Shown here in pieces: positions 1-12,619 of a stretch of 64,000 nt of DNA. The translations under genes and the position numbers were made by a program. This DNA comes from Selaginella tamariscina (Eukaryota > Streptophyta > Lycopodiopsida > Selaginellales > Selaginellaceae): the NCBI GenBank assembly GCA_003024785.1, contig PUQB01000077.1:620001-684000 (forward strand), read 5' to 3'. The stretch's first letter is position 1; every line of letters begins with the position of its first letter. Below the pieces are notes generated by a model that searched no databases, was not told the origin of the DNA, and worked only from the letters and a program-made list of their open reading frames with translations.

Positions 1-3000
1 GGTCCATCAACATAGTACAGTAGGTAACAACAGTCAACATTCAAAGTAAAGGGTCGAGTCATAGTAAAAACTATGACACATATGTTTCTCTATAGAAAGT
101 GCAAATATTTGAGATTCACAATGGTACCTATGATTAAAAGAATTAACCAAACAAATAAACATAAAAAAAGAAGAAATTAAACATACTTAAAAGTATCTTG
201 TCGAGATGAAACCTTTCAATAATTATTCACTGCTACAGCAAATAACTTTGTGATGCATCCAGTGCAAACTTCCCTTACATGTAATTAAATTTGTTAGCCA
301 CAATATAATATCTATATGTGTATACTTACCTTCATTACTTAGATCATGAATTGCAACACATAACACAAAGAAGTGCAAGATAACAACGATTTGTTAATTG
401 TTACAAACTCACACGTCCCATACATATACATGAAGTATCATGTTATACTCCTTGTAAAGTACAACCTTTGTTGATGGCTTCATGGTTTGCCTCCCATTGT
501 TGTTTGCTCATGATTGCTTGTCTTAGTAGTTGCCATCGAGCTTACTAAAATGCTAACCTCTCTCAAATGTTGGAGCCATGATCTCAAAGCTAATTCCATA
601 CCATACCTTCTATAAATTCTTTACTACATCCTCATAGCTTACTACAAACAATCCTATATGGACCAAAATTTTACCAGAATGTATGTTGGGCCTCACGAAC
701 ACTTTTCAAGGTATATTTTAAAATGTTTGGGAGGAAGGAGGCTATCACTATCATGTGTTTGCAAAAGGTACAAGTTGGTGACTCTTGTGAAGTAATAAAA
801 CATCACATAGGCCAATATAATTTTACATACCTCATATGACATGTTGCCTTAATTGTTTGTAGAAAAAATCATGCAACGTCTTGAACCACTTTCCATGTAA
901 TAGTGAAAGTGAAAGTGAAAATTACAAAAGAGAGCCACTTGACAAAATGTATCTCATCGAATTGGCACATTTATAAAATGAACATGTGGTTATTGCTTGA
1001 GCAAATCTCAAGCTGTCACAAAGTTCTTGCATGATATTAAGCTCTTTGTCACTCCAACTATACTGTATCAGTTATATGTAGCTAGATTGTTGGTTGAGGA
1101 TGACATGAGAAAATGTAAGCTATTGAAATACATCACTGATATCATTTATAACTACTTTTGATTGTTGTGCAAATACTTAGTGTTCATTCATAATAACTTG
1201 CCAATAGACAAAAACACTTGAATGGACATTGTGGCACACATTGTATTCATCTTGCACGACCTACTCCTCACAACTTTAGCAAGGTGTTGCATGGTTGAGT
1301 CAATGCGTCATATCAAATATACACTACTTCAAAAGATCAAAACTGCATGCAAACAAAATTCACCATAACTTTATATGATAAAAAAGCATATATGGTAAAA
1401 GCATATTATAATAAAGGCATATACGGTAAAAGACATACCTATAACAATTAGTCAAATGAGAAAGACAAGATTTCCGAAGTTTTTGGACATGAGCAAAGTT
1501 CTCTTCATTTTCCGCTTTGAGTACATCCCTTATTGTAGCATCTTATTTTTAAGTTGTCTTAAAAGTCTTTTCAAACTATAGAAACACCATTGAATAAAGA
1601 AATGACTATAATACCAAATATATTTCTTCTTTTTTAGCATAAGCTAGTGAGTAATGAGAGTTTTGTAGGTAGGTCTCCATCAAAAGTCAATTTTAAAGAG
1701 CCACTTGTTGCCAAGGAATCAACAAGCACTCTAGTTAGTCCTATAGCCATTGTTCTAGCCAAGGAACTAGTAAGTACTCTACCATCGAGCACTCTAGTTA
1801 ATGCTATAACTATTGTGTTCTTAGGAGTCTTTCAAGTAAAACACTTTTAATGCCCACAAGTGCTTAACCTTGTGCTTTAACAAGCTCTTTAGTTATTCTT
1901 ATAAGCAATCAAGTGTCCTTAGTGATACAAAATGTCTCAGCTACTCCAACATGCATTCTAGAAATACCAATAAATGTTGTAGCTAAGTGGAAGCATGTAA
2001 TAAATAAATGTTATCAAAGTGCTATTCTCTTAAGTACGTGAGTTATTTTTATAATATATTTTTTAATAAGTTTTTGTTCAAAAAGCCAAAGGAAAGAAGC
2101 GATGTGCAAGAATAACATCACTGATAATCAAAGTTGCCAAGTGCATAACTTAGAAGAGAACTTTTGTTATACTTAAGTGAAGTTTTCATTTTTTAAAAGT
2201 TTATTTTAACATTGTCTTGAATAAATGTTTAAAATATTTGATTTGAAGAAAATGGTTATAAAAGATCAAAAGTATGTTGCTTTAGTGTTGTTTGATGTGG
2301 ATGTTGAAGAATTTACATTCTAAGTTTTAAAATCTCTATGTATTGCAAAGAACAAAGAAAGACCAAGTATGTTTGTGCTTAAAGCAAATGTTAAACAAAA
2401 GGGAGTCTTTAACTATGTGTTTTGTCGAGCTATCGAGCTTGATCTGCTTGACTTTTAACCACACACATGGGAAAAGATGTTTGGGACAAGAAAATTATTA
2501 AAAAAGAACCTTATGAACAATGTTATAAATTACATAGCAATTTAATTAAATCAATCATAAAATCATGTATGAAACCAATTAATGGATTTATAACAATGTA
2601 TAAAAACATTTAGAAAATCTAGACTAACTATAATGCTTAACCATATCATATAGAAAACCATATAAAGAACTAGTGACTAAACTTTGAACTACCCATAGGC
2701 TTATCAAAAACCACATAGAGAACTATTGACTAAATTTCAAATTAACTATATTGAATATTAAATTATATTAAGAAAAACCACATTATAAATCATGTAATAT
2801 TTATATGAAAATGACATCAAAAACCACCTTCTAAACCACTTAATAAAACCAATTAAAAACCATATCACTTTCACATAGTTTTAAAAACCTATTTTGGGTC
2901 AAGTTACCTCTTGTTGTCTTATATTCAAGTCAGAGTGATTCTTTATAGTGTTAGGATAATGCTTTAGCTCTGTCATAGAGTATGTGTAGAGCACATGTCT

Positions 3001-3899
3001 CTTTGGTGAGGTTAGGGCATGAGCTTATTTAACTAAGTCTATTAAGGTTACCCTTTTAAGGTTATGAGGGTAATAAACACTTAGATGGCTACTTGGGGCA
3101 TCTAAGTCTGACTTTAGGAGTTTTGGTGACAATCTCGAACGGCCACTCAACAACCAGGCCACTCAACAGCCACGTGTTTTCATGTGATGGCCCTAGGTCA
3201 AAACTCTAACACTATATGCTTTTAAGCTCAACATTGGATGAAAGTACGCCTTATGACTTTGGACATGTAAATCACCACACCTAAAGCATCTTAGAGTCTC
3301 TTGACTTATGTGCACATTCCAAAAGAGCGAAGAAAGAAACAATGCACAGAGCCAAAAGTGTGTGTTGATCGGGTACAATGAGTAAGCCAAGTCATATAGG
3401 TGCCTAGATGTGTCAACTTGAGCTCTAGTTATTAGTTAAATTGTTACATTTCATAAGGAGACACTTTATAAACATTTCTTTCCAAGCTTACAACGCATGT
3501 GGAGACTACACTGTCTAGAGCTTGGCTTCAACTCTTGGAGGATACCAACACCACATTTATCAACAGTGCCAAATTCATCCCAACAAATGCCACCACAAAT
3601 TCCTCAAGTGCCATTTCAGTTGCCCAAGACTCCACAACAGATGCCCCAACCAAGAGATTCACTTTCTAAGTCATTCTAAGTTATAGTTGAGTTGTTTAAA
3701 GAAGATGATACACATCTTTCTAAACAATTTGCATAGGCTTTATCAGGTGGTGAAATTGAGCATGAACCACTAGTTGTTGTGGATATCTTAGACCGGCAAT
3801 CTCCATAACCTTGGGAACTCAAACATGTACTTGGAGCTTTCACACAATTTGACAAAGTTAGGGTGATAACTTAAAGAAAAATGGAGTTATACAACAAAC
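1..3899. other. AT-rich stretch without a recognisable gene
   Basis: I see no coding region that I can support here. The short open frames at 1647-1850, 3193-3390 and 3497-3679 have low-complexity or unrecognisable translations, no splice context and no family signature. On the minus strand around 850-1330 a few in-frame phrases are faintly reminiscent of plant hAT-type transposases, but stops are frequent and I do not trust the match. The proline/glutamine-rich frame at 3497-3679 lies just before the decayed copia reverse transcriptase and could be its linker region. Confidence 0.4.
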
Positions 3900-5646
3900 C
3901 CAAAATAAAAAACACTTTTATTTTGCAGCAATGAAGCACATGGCAACAAAGCCACAATCCATTCATGAGGCACTCTCAAGAGTAGAAGTAACATAGTCGC
4001 GAGCTACAATGGAGGAGTACAATTTCTTAATGAAGAATGATCATTGGTACTTAATGACTTTGTCATCACGACAGAAAGAGGTAACCACATGATGGATTTT
4101 CAAAAGTGGACATAAAAACAATCTCAGCCAAGGTATTGAGTTTGGTTTGTAATTCATGGCCTAGCATTAGATTTTACCAAAATATTCTCCCCATAGGTAA
4201 AAATGACATCAATTAGATTAATATTGACATTAATAGTTTGATATAAGCTAGAGCTTCATCAACTTGATGTCAAAACCACATTCCTACGTCTATGTCATGT
4301 AGCCAAAAGGATTGAGGTTATAAGGCAAGAGAACCAAATATGTTATTTGAATAGAGCTTTTTATGGACTTAAGCGAAGTTCTAGAGACTGAATAGACCAG
4401 TTTCTATTTAAATTCTGGATTTGTGAAAAGTAATGCCAACAAGCAAGTGTAAAATTGGCATTAATTGTCATCTTGGCATTTTACATGGATGATAAATGAA
4501 TGATAATATCGTGGTAATGAGAGGAACCGCTTTACTCAATTAGATCAACAACTCTTTATGTTTAAGTTTGAGAAATGCTTTGGTATCCGCTCCCAAGTCA
4601 TGTATGCTACTAAAATTCTCACTAGATTTAACATGTATTGGAAATCGATCTCTACACCTATGGAGTTTGGATGTTTGTTAACTTTATGTTTGAGGGAAGT
4701 TTAGAAGTTTATTCATGGGGCTAAATACAAGTGTACATCAAAACATCCCAAGGGATTTTATATAGACCTACTCTTATTCCCATCCCCTAAACCCAAGCAT
4801 CATTGAGTGTCCGAAGAAGAAAGTAATTTATTTAGACCTTTACAGGTCTAGTCTTTCGCCCGAATACTCAATCTCCGAACCACAACTCACAAGCACACAC
4901 CAAAGCAACAAGCAAACACAAACAAACGAGGCCAAACCAATCTGCAGCAGATGCCCAAAGTAGCTCCATGATAACCACTATAGCACACCACATACACATC
5001 CACCAAGATCAAACATCAAATGCCCAAGGATATGCCTAATACGCATCAGAATGACCACTTATTGCAAACACACCAAACCTCTTCGTAAACAAGGACCATC
5101 ATTGCATTGCCCTCTTAGAAGATACCCATTAAACCTTAGAGCAATCCCCTGCAAACTGTATAGCAAATGCCCATCAAAGAGGAGTAACACCGTACCAGAA
5201 TAACCATACTCGTTTCCAAGGAGTTTGGACGTTTTGTTAACTTTATGTTTGAGGAGCATTAAGAGATGGATGCAGTCCCATATCATCATGCAATTCGGAA
5301 TTTATTATATCTTGTGATATGCACAAGACTGAACTTAGCCTTTGTAGTTGGAGACGTCTCATAGTTCTTGGGCTTAGCACATTAGTCTGTAGTTGAATGC
5401 ATTCTATGTTTTAATCAACTAGAGCATAATGTTGTGGCCTTATTTAGCACATAAGCTAAATATATAACAGCTATTATGGCATCTCAAGAATCAGTTTGGC
5501 TAGAGTTGCTGCTAAAAAGTTTAAGAATGCCAATTTCTAGTCAGTAATGTTGTATTGTGAGTGCCATTGCACTCACAAATTCAAAATTTCATGTTCAAAC
5601 CAAACATTCTGAGTAAGGGGACGGATTGACACAAAGTATCTTTCAA
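3900..5646 (+). pseudogene. Ancient decayed Ty1/copia reverse transcriptase-RNase H remnant
   Basis: Read with many stops and frame changes, this stretch follows the order of a plant copia RT and RNase H. A phrase equivalent to the start of RT (EEYNFLMKND) lies near 4013, a WIFK phrase near 4095, HQLDVKT near 4258, an NRAFYGLKRS phrase near 4350 and FYMDD (the YVDD catalytic box) near 4480. A segment equivalent to CTRLNLAFVVGDVS follows near 5322 and an RNase H stretch near 5475-5610. No frame is open for more than a few dozen codons, so it cannot make protein. The RNase H tail resumes after the young copia element at 10194, which shows that element landed inside this one. LTRs of this old copy were not identified. 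Confidence 0.7.
4662..5254. repeat. ~34-bp direct repeats flanking a ~520-bp insert in the old copia
   Basis: Nearly identical 34-35 bp stretches at 4662-4695 and 5220-5254 (beginning ggagtttgga and ending ttatgtttgagg) bracket about 520 bp that do not belong to copia RT. The copia reading is interrupted at the first copy and picks up again after the second. The inserted segment has no open frame of note. Confidence 0.6.
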
Positions 5647-5651
5647 CTTCA

Positions 5652-5832
5652 TGTTAGGAATCAAGTATCGAGCACTACGAGATACAATAGGATGCGATAC
5701 GATCCCTGGGTGTCAGACCGTTGGGATCGCAGGAGATTCACCCTGCAGGGTTATATAAGCAGTGGAACAAGAGATGTAACTATACAGTTTTACAATAGAA
5801 TACAAACGGTTCTCTTCTCTCGTTTTCTATCT
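5652..5832 (+). repeat. copia-1 left LTR
   Basis: A 181-bp LTR beginning TGTTAGGAATC and containing a TATA-like box (ttatataagc) near 5753. It is directly followed by the primer-binding site at 5833-5844. Confidence 0.93.
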
Positions 5833-5935
5833 TGGTATCGGAGCTTACTTTGGCTCACGCCGTTTCTTGTTCTTTTTTCCTCTTGTTTCTCTTCTCTAAT
5901 GACGAGCATCAGCAAGCTTGGCTTGGTCGCACTGC

Positions 5936-6760
5936 AAGGGATCTCCGTCCTGGAAGAGCGGACGGATACGTTCCATGGGTCAAGAAGATGACCGGCTCCT
6001 AACCATGGAAGGAGTTTGGTCCGTGGTTTCTCCTGGAAGAGCTGCTTCAGACAGTGGAGCGAGCTCAGGATCAGCCTTCCTCGCAGATAACGATGCTGAC
6101 GCTAGAGAAGATCGCGCCTTGATGATCCTTTGGTTCAAACTGGGAGATGCACTGCTCTTACGGGTTGATGGCATGAGCGCCCGTGAGATCTGGGAATTCT
6201 TGCACTCACGCTTTGGAAAACCATCTGCTGCTCGACTCAAAGCACTGGAGGCTCGTGTTCAGTCCATGCGCTACACCGGTGACTTCCCTGCTCTTGTCAA
6301 GAATCTGCAAAACTGTTTTGCCGAGCTCCAGGACACTGCTCAGAGCTACAATGAGAGTCGCAAGATCCTTGCGCTCTGTGATTCTTTTGATCCAGAGTAC
6401 GAGACCATCACCACCATGGTCTTCAACACGGCTCACACTTTCACGCAAGCTGAAGAAATGATGGAGGCACATCTGATCAAGTTGGAGCTCAAGAACCGTC
6501 GCGACACAACTCTCGCAGCTGTTGCCGAAGCCAACTTTGCGGCAGGTTCCTCACTGGCTCCAAGAACTCAAACCGTGCTGGAGCAAGTTCATTCAAGAAC
6601 TCAGGCCGAGATGCTTCCAAGAATTCTTCAGGAAGACACCAACCAAAACGTCGCCAGCAGCATTCCCGGTGCCATGCTTGTAGCCAGGAGGGCCACTTCA
6701 AGCGAGATTGCCCTCTCCTCAAGCACCTCAGCAAGTTCCTCATCTCGGATGGAATGACTG
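5936..6760 (+). pseudogene. copia-1 gag
   Basis: The open frame encodes a plant copia gag of the UBN2 type: a helical capsid stretch around 6120-6500 with the phrase EIWEFLHSRFGKP near 6184. The CCHC zinc knuckle expected at the C-terminus (CHACSQEGHFKRDC) is present near 6670-6711 but in a different frame from the capsid, so a frameshift lies at about 6560-6660. An upstream ATG in the same frame at about 5918 is possible; I start at the region that looks like gag. Confidence 0.8.
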
Positions 6761-6769
6761 CAGATGCCC

Positions 6770-7118
6770 TGGAGGGGGATTCCCAGGATCACAGTCGGAT
6801 GGGGTAAATCCTGGTTCCACCTCTCATTCACCACTAACTCTTGATTCAGGATGTGAAGAACACCTGATTCGAGACCGAGTGTTCCAGGAGCTTGAACCGG
6901 GAGGAGGGAGAGTGGTGAGAGTAGGAGATGGCAACTTACTGCAAGTAGCCGGAAAGGGCAATGTATCTATTCAAGTTGGGAATAGAAAGTCTTTGAAACT
7001 TCCAAGTGCCTGGCACGTCCCACGACTTGTAAAAAATCTTGTCTCCGTTGCTAAGCTGACAGACAGCGGCTTCAACGTCCTCTTCTCCCGAAGGCAGTGT
7101 GATCCTGCAGATCCCTAG
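6770..7118 (+). pseudogene. copia-1 protease region
   Basis: An aspartic protease segment with LDSGCEEHL near 6839 (the copia D-S-G active site) followed by the usual hydrophobic strand phrase VKNLVSVAKL near 7029. A stop follows at 7116, after which the GAG-pre-integrase segment continues in another frame. In the native element this domain cleaves the polyprotein. Confidence 0.8.
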
Positions 7119-7160
7119 GAGTGGGAATTTGTACGAGATTCCTGAGAAAACGTTGACTGC

Positions 7161-7850
7161 ATGGCGGCCGGCACATCATCTGCAATTTGGCATGAGCGTT
7201 TGGGCCACGCTCACCTTCCTCTTCTACAAAAGGTACAAAAGCTGCATCTACTAGACGGCTTCTCCTCGGAACCTCTCCAGAATCTTGACCTATGCCACGG
7301 ATGTGTTCTTGGCAAACAGACTCGCTCTCAATATCCGGCTTCCACATCCTGCTCCTCTGATCTACTTCAGCTCGTTCACTCTGACATTTGTGGCCCCATG
7401 AGAGTCGAAAGTCACTCTGGCAAAAAGTACTTCATGACGTTTGTGGATGACTTTAGCCGACACTGCCAGGTCTACTTCTTGCGCTCCAAGGACCAAGCCC
7501 TAGATGCTTTTAGGGATTACCTGTGCACGGCTCAGAATCAAACTGGAAGAAGGCTTAAAGTTCTACGCAGTGACTCTGGAGGAGAGTATACCTCGCTAGC
7601 TTTCAAGAGCTTCTGCTCGCAGAGGGGATAATTCACCAACGCACATGCCCGGGTACATCACAGCAAAACGGCATAGCAGAACGCAAGCACCGGAGCATCA
7701 TGAACACAGCCCGTTGCTTCTTGCACTCGTCAGGTCTTCCTCTGCACCTCTGGTCCACAGCTGTGAAAACGGCAGTCCAGGTCCAGAATCTCCTCCCTCA
7801 CTCTGCTAAACCTGACCGCATTCCAAAGAAACATGGACAGGCAGAAGGCA
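7161..7850 (+). pseudogene. copia-1 GAG-pre-integrase and integrase
   Basis: Begins with the pre-integrase zinc-binding region (WHERLGHAH ... LCHGCVLGK) and continues into the integrase core (HSDICGPMRVES ... FVDDFSRH ... RSDSGGEYTS), which holds the first two catalytic aspartates. A TAA stop at 7629 interrupts the frame just before the third catalytic residue; the remainder (to about 7850) is readable in another frame. It would insert the element cDNA if intact. Confidence 0.85.
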
Positions 7851-7854
7851 AAAG

Positions 7855-9980
7855 GTGACTAGATTGCGACGCTTTGGGTGTCTCGCCTTCATACGACAAA
7901 GTCCTGACGTAGGAGGAAAGTTAGCGCCTCGCAGTAAGCCAACGTTCTTGGTTGGCTATGAAGACCATATCAAGGGATACTGTCTTTATGATCCATCTAA
8001 TGGCAGAATACAGGTCAGTAATGATGTAGTCTTCGATGAACGGATAGTCTATCGTGATTGTCGCACCAGCTCGCCAGTACCACCAACTGATGCTTCACGT
8101 GCATGGGAGCCGAATGCTTGGCTATGGGAGGATGACCCTACTGAGGAAGACAGGTCGGTTGCCGAGGAGGAAAGGAATGTCATTGAAAATGAAGGTTTAC
8201 CTGACACTTCACCCACTGCACCTGCCAATTCAACAACCGAGACTGAGTTTGTGGACGACCAAGTTCAGGTTAATATCCCTGACTTGCAGGCCGAGCAGCT
8301 AGAACTGAATGCACAACCTGCAACACGACGAGCTCCAGAGGCTGCCTGGCGCGGGGACTTCCCTTTGATCTTCAACCTCTTGGACGTAACCATGCAGGTA
8401 AACCAACTCGGATTCCCAAACCCAAGGCATTATTGGTCACTCAACCAAAGGCGTCAACTCCGAACAACTTTCACGAGGCACAGAGCTCACCTGAAGCTGC
8501 AGAGTGGATGAAGGCCATGCAGGACGAACTTGACTCTCATCGAGCCAACCAAACCTTCACACTTGTTCCGGAAGAACCACACCAACAGGTCATGGAGGAC
8601 GCTGGGTCTTCAAGAAGTACTGAACGCGGACAGCACAGTCAAGCGATTCAAGGCTCGCTTCGTTGCCAAAGGATTCTCCCAGGTGCCGGGACTGCACTTT
8701 GACGAGACCTTCTCACCCACTGTCAAATCCGCAAGCATTCGAGTGCTCATGGCTTTCGCTGCACAGTTCGGGCTTGCTGCACATCATCTCGACGTGAAGA
8801 CAGCCTTCTTGAATGCACCTCTCAAGGAGAAGCTCTTCATGACACAACCCGAAGGCTTCGAGCAGACAGGAGCTAACGGGGAGAAGCTTATATGTCAGCT
8901 CCAACGAGCAGTATACGGTCTCAAGCAGGCGTCGAGAGAGTGGTATAGGTGTATCGACAGCTTTCTACATGAGCATGGCTTTACCAAACTCGACTCTGAT
9001 GGAAACCTCTATCAAAAGGAGACCTCCGAGGGCTTCCTGGTCATTGCTGTATACGTCGACGACTGTTTGCTCGTTAGCAGCAGCCAGGCCCTTCTCCAAC
9101 GCTTCAAGGAGCTTATGAGTCAACGGTATCAGCTCTCAGACCTTGGACCAGTGGAGAAGATCGTTGGCATTCAAGTAGAACGAAATGAAACTGCTGGAAC
9201 AGTGAAGCTCAGCCAACCTCAATACGTCAATGAACTGCTAGAGCATTTCAACATGCTCAACTGTCGGCCTGCTCCAACTCCGATGGTCACAGGCCGGAAG
9301 CTGGTACGTGAAGGCACGCATGTGTTTGAGAATCCAAGTTTGTATCGGTCCTGGTAGGCGGGCTTCTCCACTTAGCGAACACCACCCGACCTGACATCTC
9401 GTTTGCTGTGGGAGTTCTCAGGCTTCAACTCAGGGCCTCTCCAAGATCATTGGCACTCTGCCAAAAGAGTCCTCAGGTATTTACAAGGAACTCGTCACTT
9501 CGGTTTGCTGTACTCCAAGAACACCAGAAGTTCCATGGTGCTTCAAGCTTTTACTGATGCCGACTGGGCTGGCGATCAGACTCACGCGTTTCCACCACTG
9601 GCGTGTGTTGCTTGCTAAGCGGAGCACCTGTCTCGTGGCTGAGCCAGAAACAGACTTCTGTGGCACTTTCAAGTGCTGAAGCTGAGTACGTAGCCGCATC
9701 AACAGCTGCCAAAGAAATCATTGGCTGAGACGTATGCTCACAGAACTTCGTCATCAACAACACGATCCCACCATTCTGCGCTGTGACAACAAAAGCACAA
9801 TTGCGATGACGAGAAATCCAGTTCTTCACGCGCGGAGCAAACATATAGAGATCCGCCATCACTTCATACGGGAGAAGGTGGCGGATGGGGAGATAGTGCT
9901 CGAATACATTCCCTCCTCCAGACAGTTGGCTGATATCTTACCAAACCACTGTCGGAGAATGTTTTCTTCAAGCTGAGATC
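7855..9980 (+). pseudogene. copia-1 reverse transcriptase and RNase H
   Basis: The 7855-8511 frame covers the integrase-RT linker. RT proper is open from 8530 to 9357 and shows KRFKARFVAKGFSQ, HHLDVKTAFLNAPL, AVYGLKQASREW and the catalytic AVYVDDCLL box near 9050. A stop at 9355 and further frame changes break the join to RNase H, which can be read at 9545 (FTDADWAGD), about 9680 (AEAEYVAAST) and 9735-9975 (CDNKSTIAM ... HIEIRHHFIREKV). The fold is complete in content but not in frame. Confidence 0.88.
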
Positions 9981-10009
9981 CTCGTTAGGAATTTAGCTTG
10001 AGGAGGGAG

Positions 10010-10188
10010 TGTTAGGAATCAAGTATCGAGCACTACGAGATACAATAGGATGCGATACGATCCCTGGGTGTCAGACCGTTGGGATCGCAGGAGATTCACC
10101 TGCAGGGTTATATAAGCAGTGGAACAAGAGATGTAACTGTACAGTTTTACAATAGAATACAAACGGTTCTCTTCTCCGTTTTCTATCT
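10010..10188 (+). repeat. copia-1 right LTR
   Basis: A 179-bp copy of the left LTR with three visible differences. It is preceded by the polypurine tract at 10001-10009 and followed by the target duplication cttca at 10189-10193. Confidence 0.93.
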
Positions 10189-10193
10189 CTTCA

Positions 10194-10245
10194 GAAATGC
10201 CAGTTGATTTGCTCATCAAATCCCTGGCTTGAGGTCCTTTTGAAC
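10194..10245 (+). pseudogene. Tail of the ancient copia RNase H, resumed after copia-1
   Basis: Directly after the target duplication the reading EMPVDLLIKSL can be made, equivalent to the plant copia RNase H ending (..PADxLTKxL). It continues the old copia frame that is cut at 5651. Confidence 0.6.
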
Positions 10246-10849
10246 ATCATCATCAGTCAACAGAAATTCTAACAGTTCTTTCTCATGCACTTGAATATGA
10301 GAAGTGTTAATGTATGGACTTATATGTAATGCCAACGTGGAGTTATGTCATGCTGCTTTAATGGGCAGATTCAAATGCTCTAATTGTACAACAGACACGA
10401 TTATATAATGAAAATGACGATCCCAACCATATAACATTCTTGTAATCGATTACAGAGGCAAATGTGCATAAGAATCAATTTTTACTATTTATTGTACTGT
10501 TTTACTTACATACCTACCTATGACAAACGTGGAGAAGGCATAAGCATAAGAGGAGATGTTCGTAAAATAGTAATGCCAAACGTCTCAGCCATGTCCATGT
10601 CTTCAGGCTTACAGCCATGGGGCATATGCCAGTCAAAGGCATGCACAAGGCTTCCCAACAGCACATCCGCTGACTAGCTCCAAATGGTATCACTTTGAAG
10701 CTCTGTCCTTTGATATCACATGGGCCGTCTATAAATCTATCAGGATGGAACCTCAAAGGATCGCTCCATACTTGTTCGTCTTGCCCAATGGCATATGCAT
10801 TCACAAAAAGCCTAGTGTTGGCACGAGCGCAACACATTCAAGTGACTGG

Positions 10850-11190
10850 ACCGGCACATTCCTCGAATGAGAGCACTCCATGAAAAATACAGGAAAGAGC
10901 ATGCGGTGAAGGACCTCGTGGATATAATGCTCTCTGTCAACTTGACGACACCACAGTGAAAGCAATGGATACATCCGCTATAATAGTAGAGTGGGCACTG
11001 GTTGAACTGGTGAAGAATCCTGACATCATGGTAAAAGTTCAAGAGGAGCTCAACAAAGTTGTTAGTAGAGACCGTCTCTGATGTGTCTGATTTAAAATAT
11101 TTATAGGCAGTTGTTAAAGAGACTCTCTGCCAACACCGTTACTAGTACCACATGTTTGTGGAAGAATGCACGATTGATGGCTACACAGTT
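10850..11190 (+). repeat. Inverted middle segment of P450 pseudogene A
   Basis: About 340 bp that read as the central P450 region on the plus strand while both flanks read on the minus strand. Reversing this block would restore the family order. Its plus-strand end (GYTV) abuts in sense the start of the 10837 minus piece (NTRLFVNAYAIG), and its beginning follows the LLKEGLELT phrase near 11195 with some loss. Breakpoints are approximate to 20 bp. Confidence 0.8.
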
Positions 11191-11474
11191 GGTCAACTCC
11201 AGCCCCTCTTTAAGAAGCCCCCTGAAGAACAATGCCCTACTTCTTTCATGTGGAGAACTTCCTTGGGAGAAGCTATTGTTCATGGTGATTCTAGCCATGG
11301 TGTTAAACGTCACATCTGTGATTTTAGCACTCATGTTTGCTACTGCTTTGTGCTTACCGATCTCTAGAAGATCTCTGAAACACAAGGAGTGTTCCAGCTT
11401 TCAGAATGGCTGGAACATCTCCACACGTGAAGATTTGCAATGTCTCATGTTCTCCAGTGCTCAAATGTCATGTC

Positions 11475-11523
11475 TGTTGTGAAAAGCTATTAAAGCACAA
11501 GCCAAGCCGAATATCAACTAACC
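11475..11523 (-). repeat. Inverted copy of the LTR 3' end at the left boundary of copia-2
   Basis: The ~48 bp starting tgttgtgaaaagc are the reverse complement of the last part of the copia-2 LTR (compare ...gcttttcacaaca ending at 11809). They lie right against the target duplication. The next ~125 bp (to about 11650) match neither LTR strand by eye. Confidence 0.75.
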
Positions 11524-11649
11524 TAGTTCTTGAGGAGAGAAGCATATTCCTCCTCCATGGCGGCCCTTCATTCTGCCGCCTCCTGCGATTGCATCACCTC
11601 ATGCACTATCTAGGGCTCCCGAGGATACTTGGAGGTGAATTACTCCAAT

Positions 11650-11809
11650 ACAAGGCTCTAAGTATATATGGCCTAAGCTATATATATATACTTATGAAGA
11701 ACTACCTTATATAGTTATGAAGAAAACTGTATAAATAGTATTCAGAAATACAAAAACATAGATTAGTTGATATTCGATTCGACTCGTGCTTTAACAGCTT
11801 TTCACAACA
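11650..11809 (+). repeat. copia-2 left LTR remnant
   Basis: Matches the right LTR along tatatggcctaagc..., ctgtataaatagtat and gttgatattcg to the terminal acaaca. The first portion of the LTR is missing or replaced. Confidence 0.7.
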
Positions 11810-12619
11810 TGGTGTCAGAGACAAGAACAACGGTCTTAAAAAGCAGCGAGTGCAGTTTGTGGAACATTATATCCTCAAGAATGGTTAGTCAGTGATAGAC
11901 GTACTTGAGAACATGATGACAAGCCACAAATCAATCCCTGATGGGCACGACTTTGAGAATTGGCAACGGGAAATCTCATTTGTTATGATGCGTGACAATT
12001 GTTTACAAATTGCAAATTGGCAGTGAGGTGAAAGACAAACCCAGAAGATTGGCAGGTTCAACATGATAAAAGCATTGTCACTAATGGGGATTGGGTTGGT
12101 AGGCATCACCACCATCACCTGGATTTAAGCAAGTCAGCTTCTGAGAACTAGACAGAGTTGAAGGCAATTTTTGGCAATCAAGCACGGAATGAGAGATCCA
12201 TGGTATCGCTAAAAGAAAAGTTTTTTAAGCTCGAGTTTGGTCCCACAGAACCAACATCTGTGTTCCTCGGAAGAATGAAGTCCATTCTTGCTCAACTCAC
12301 TACTCTCGGATAAACCATTTCAGATATAGACAAAACCATGGTGCTTCTTGGGGCCTTGATCATGCCAGACCACGTGACTCTCAAGATGACACTGGAGAAT
12401 ACATCAGGGATGTCTTATTAGGAGATTCAAGCTGTAGTCATCAACCGTGATCCAAATCTTCAAGTAGACATAACCAGCGGTATGTGGGACATTCTCAAGT
12501 CCTCTTCACTTTGAGCCAATTCAAGAAGAAAACCAGCTTCAATTCATAGTCAGTGAGGAGTGGGAGCAGTGCTTCACACTATAAAGGTAACAATAGCACA
12601 AATAGGCAGGACATTCCAC

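Larger units (their letters stand above)
5652..10188 (+). mobile_element. Young Ty1/copia LTR retrotransposon (copia-1)
   Basis: A complete LTR element of 4.5 kb. LTRs lie at 5652-5832 and 10010-10188 and begin TGTTAGG. They differ only by about one substitution and two single-base indels. The five bases cttca occur at 5647-5651 and again at 10189-10193, an exact target-site duplication. A primer-binding site tggtatcggagc, complementary to initiator Met-tRNA, starts directly after the left LTR, and a purine tract aggagggag directly precedes the right LTR. Domains run gag, protease, integrase, RT, RNase H, the copia order. High LTR identity says the insertion is recent, yet the internal frame is already broken several times, so it may have moved as a defective copy using proteins in trans. 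Confidence 0.95.

Noticed and set aside
850..1330. Possible hAT-type transposase on the minus strand
   Set aside because: Only faint phrase similarity and many stops; not enough to call.
11525..11650. P450 or gene fragment between the inverted LTR end and the left LTR of copia-2
   Set aside because: No family signature in any frame.
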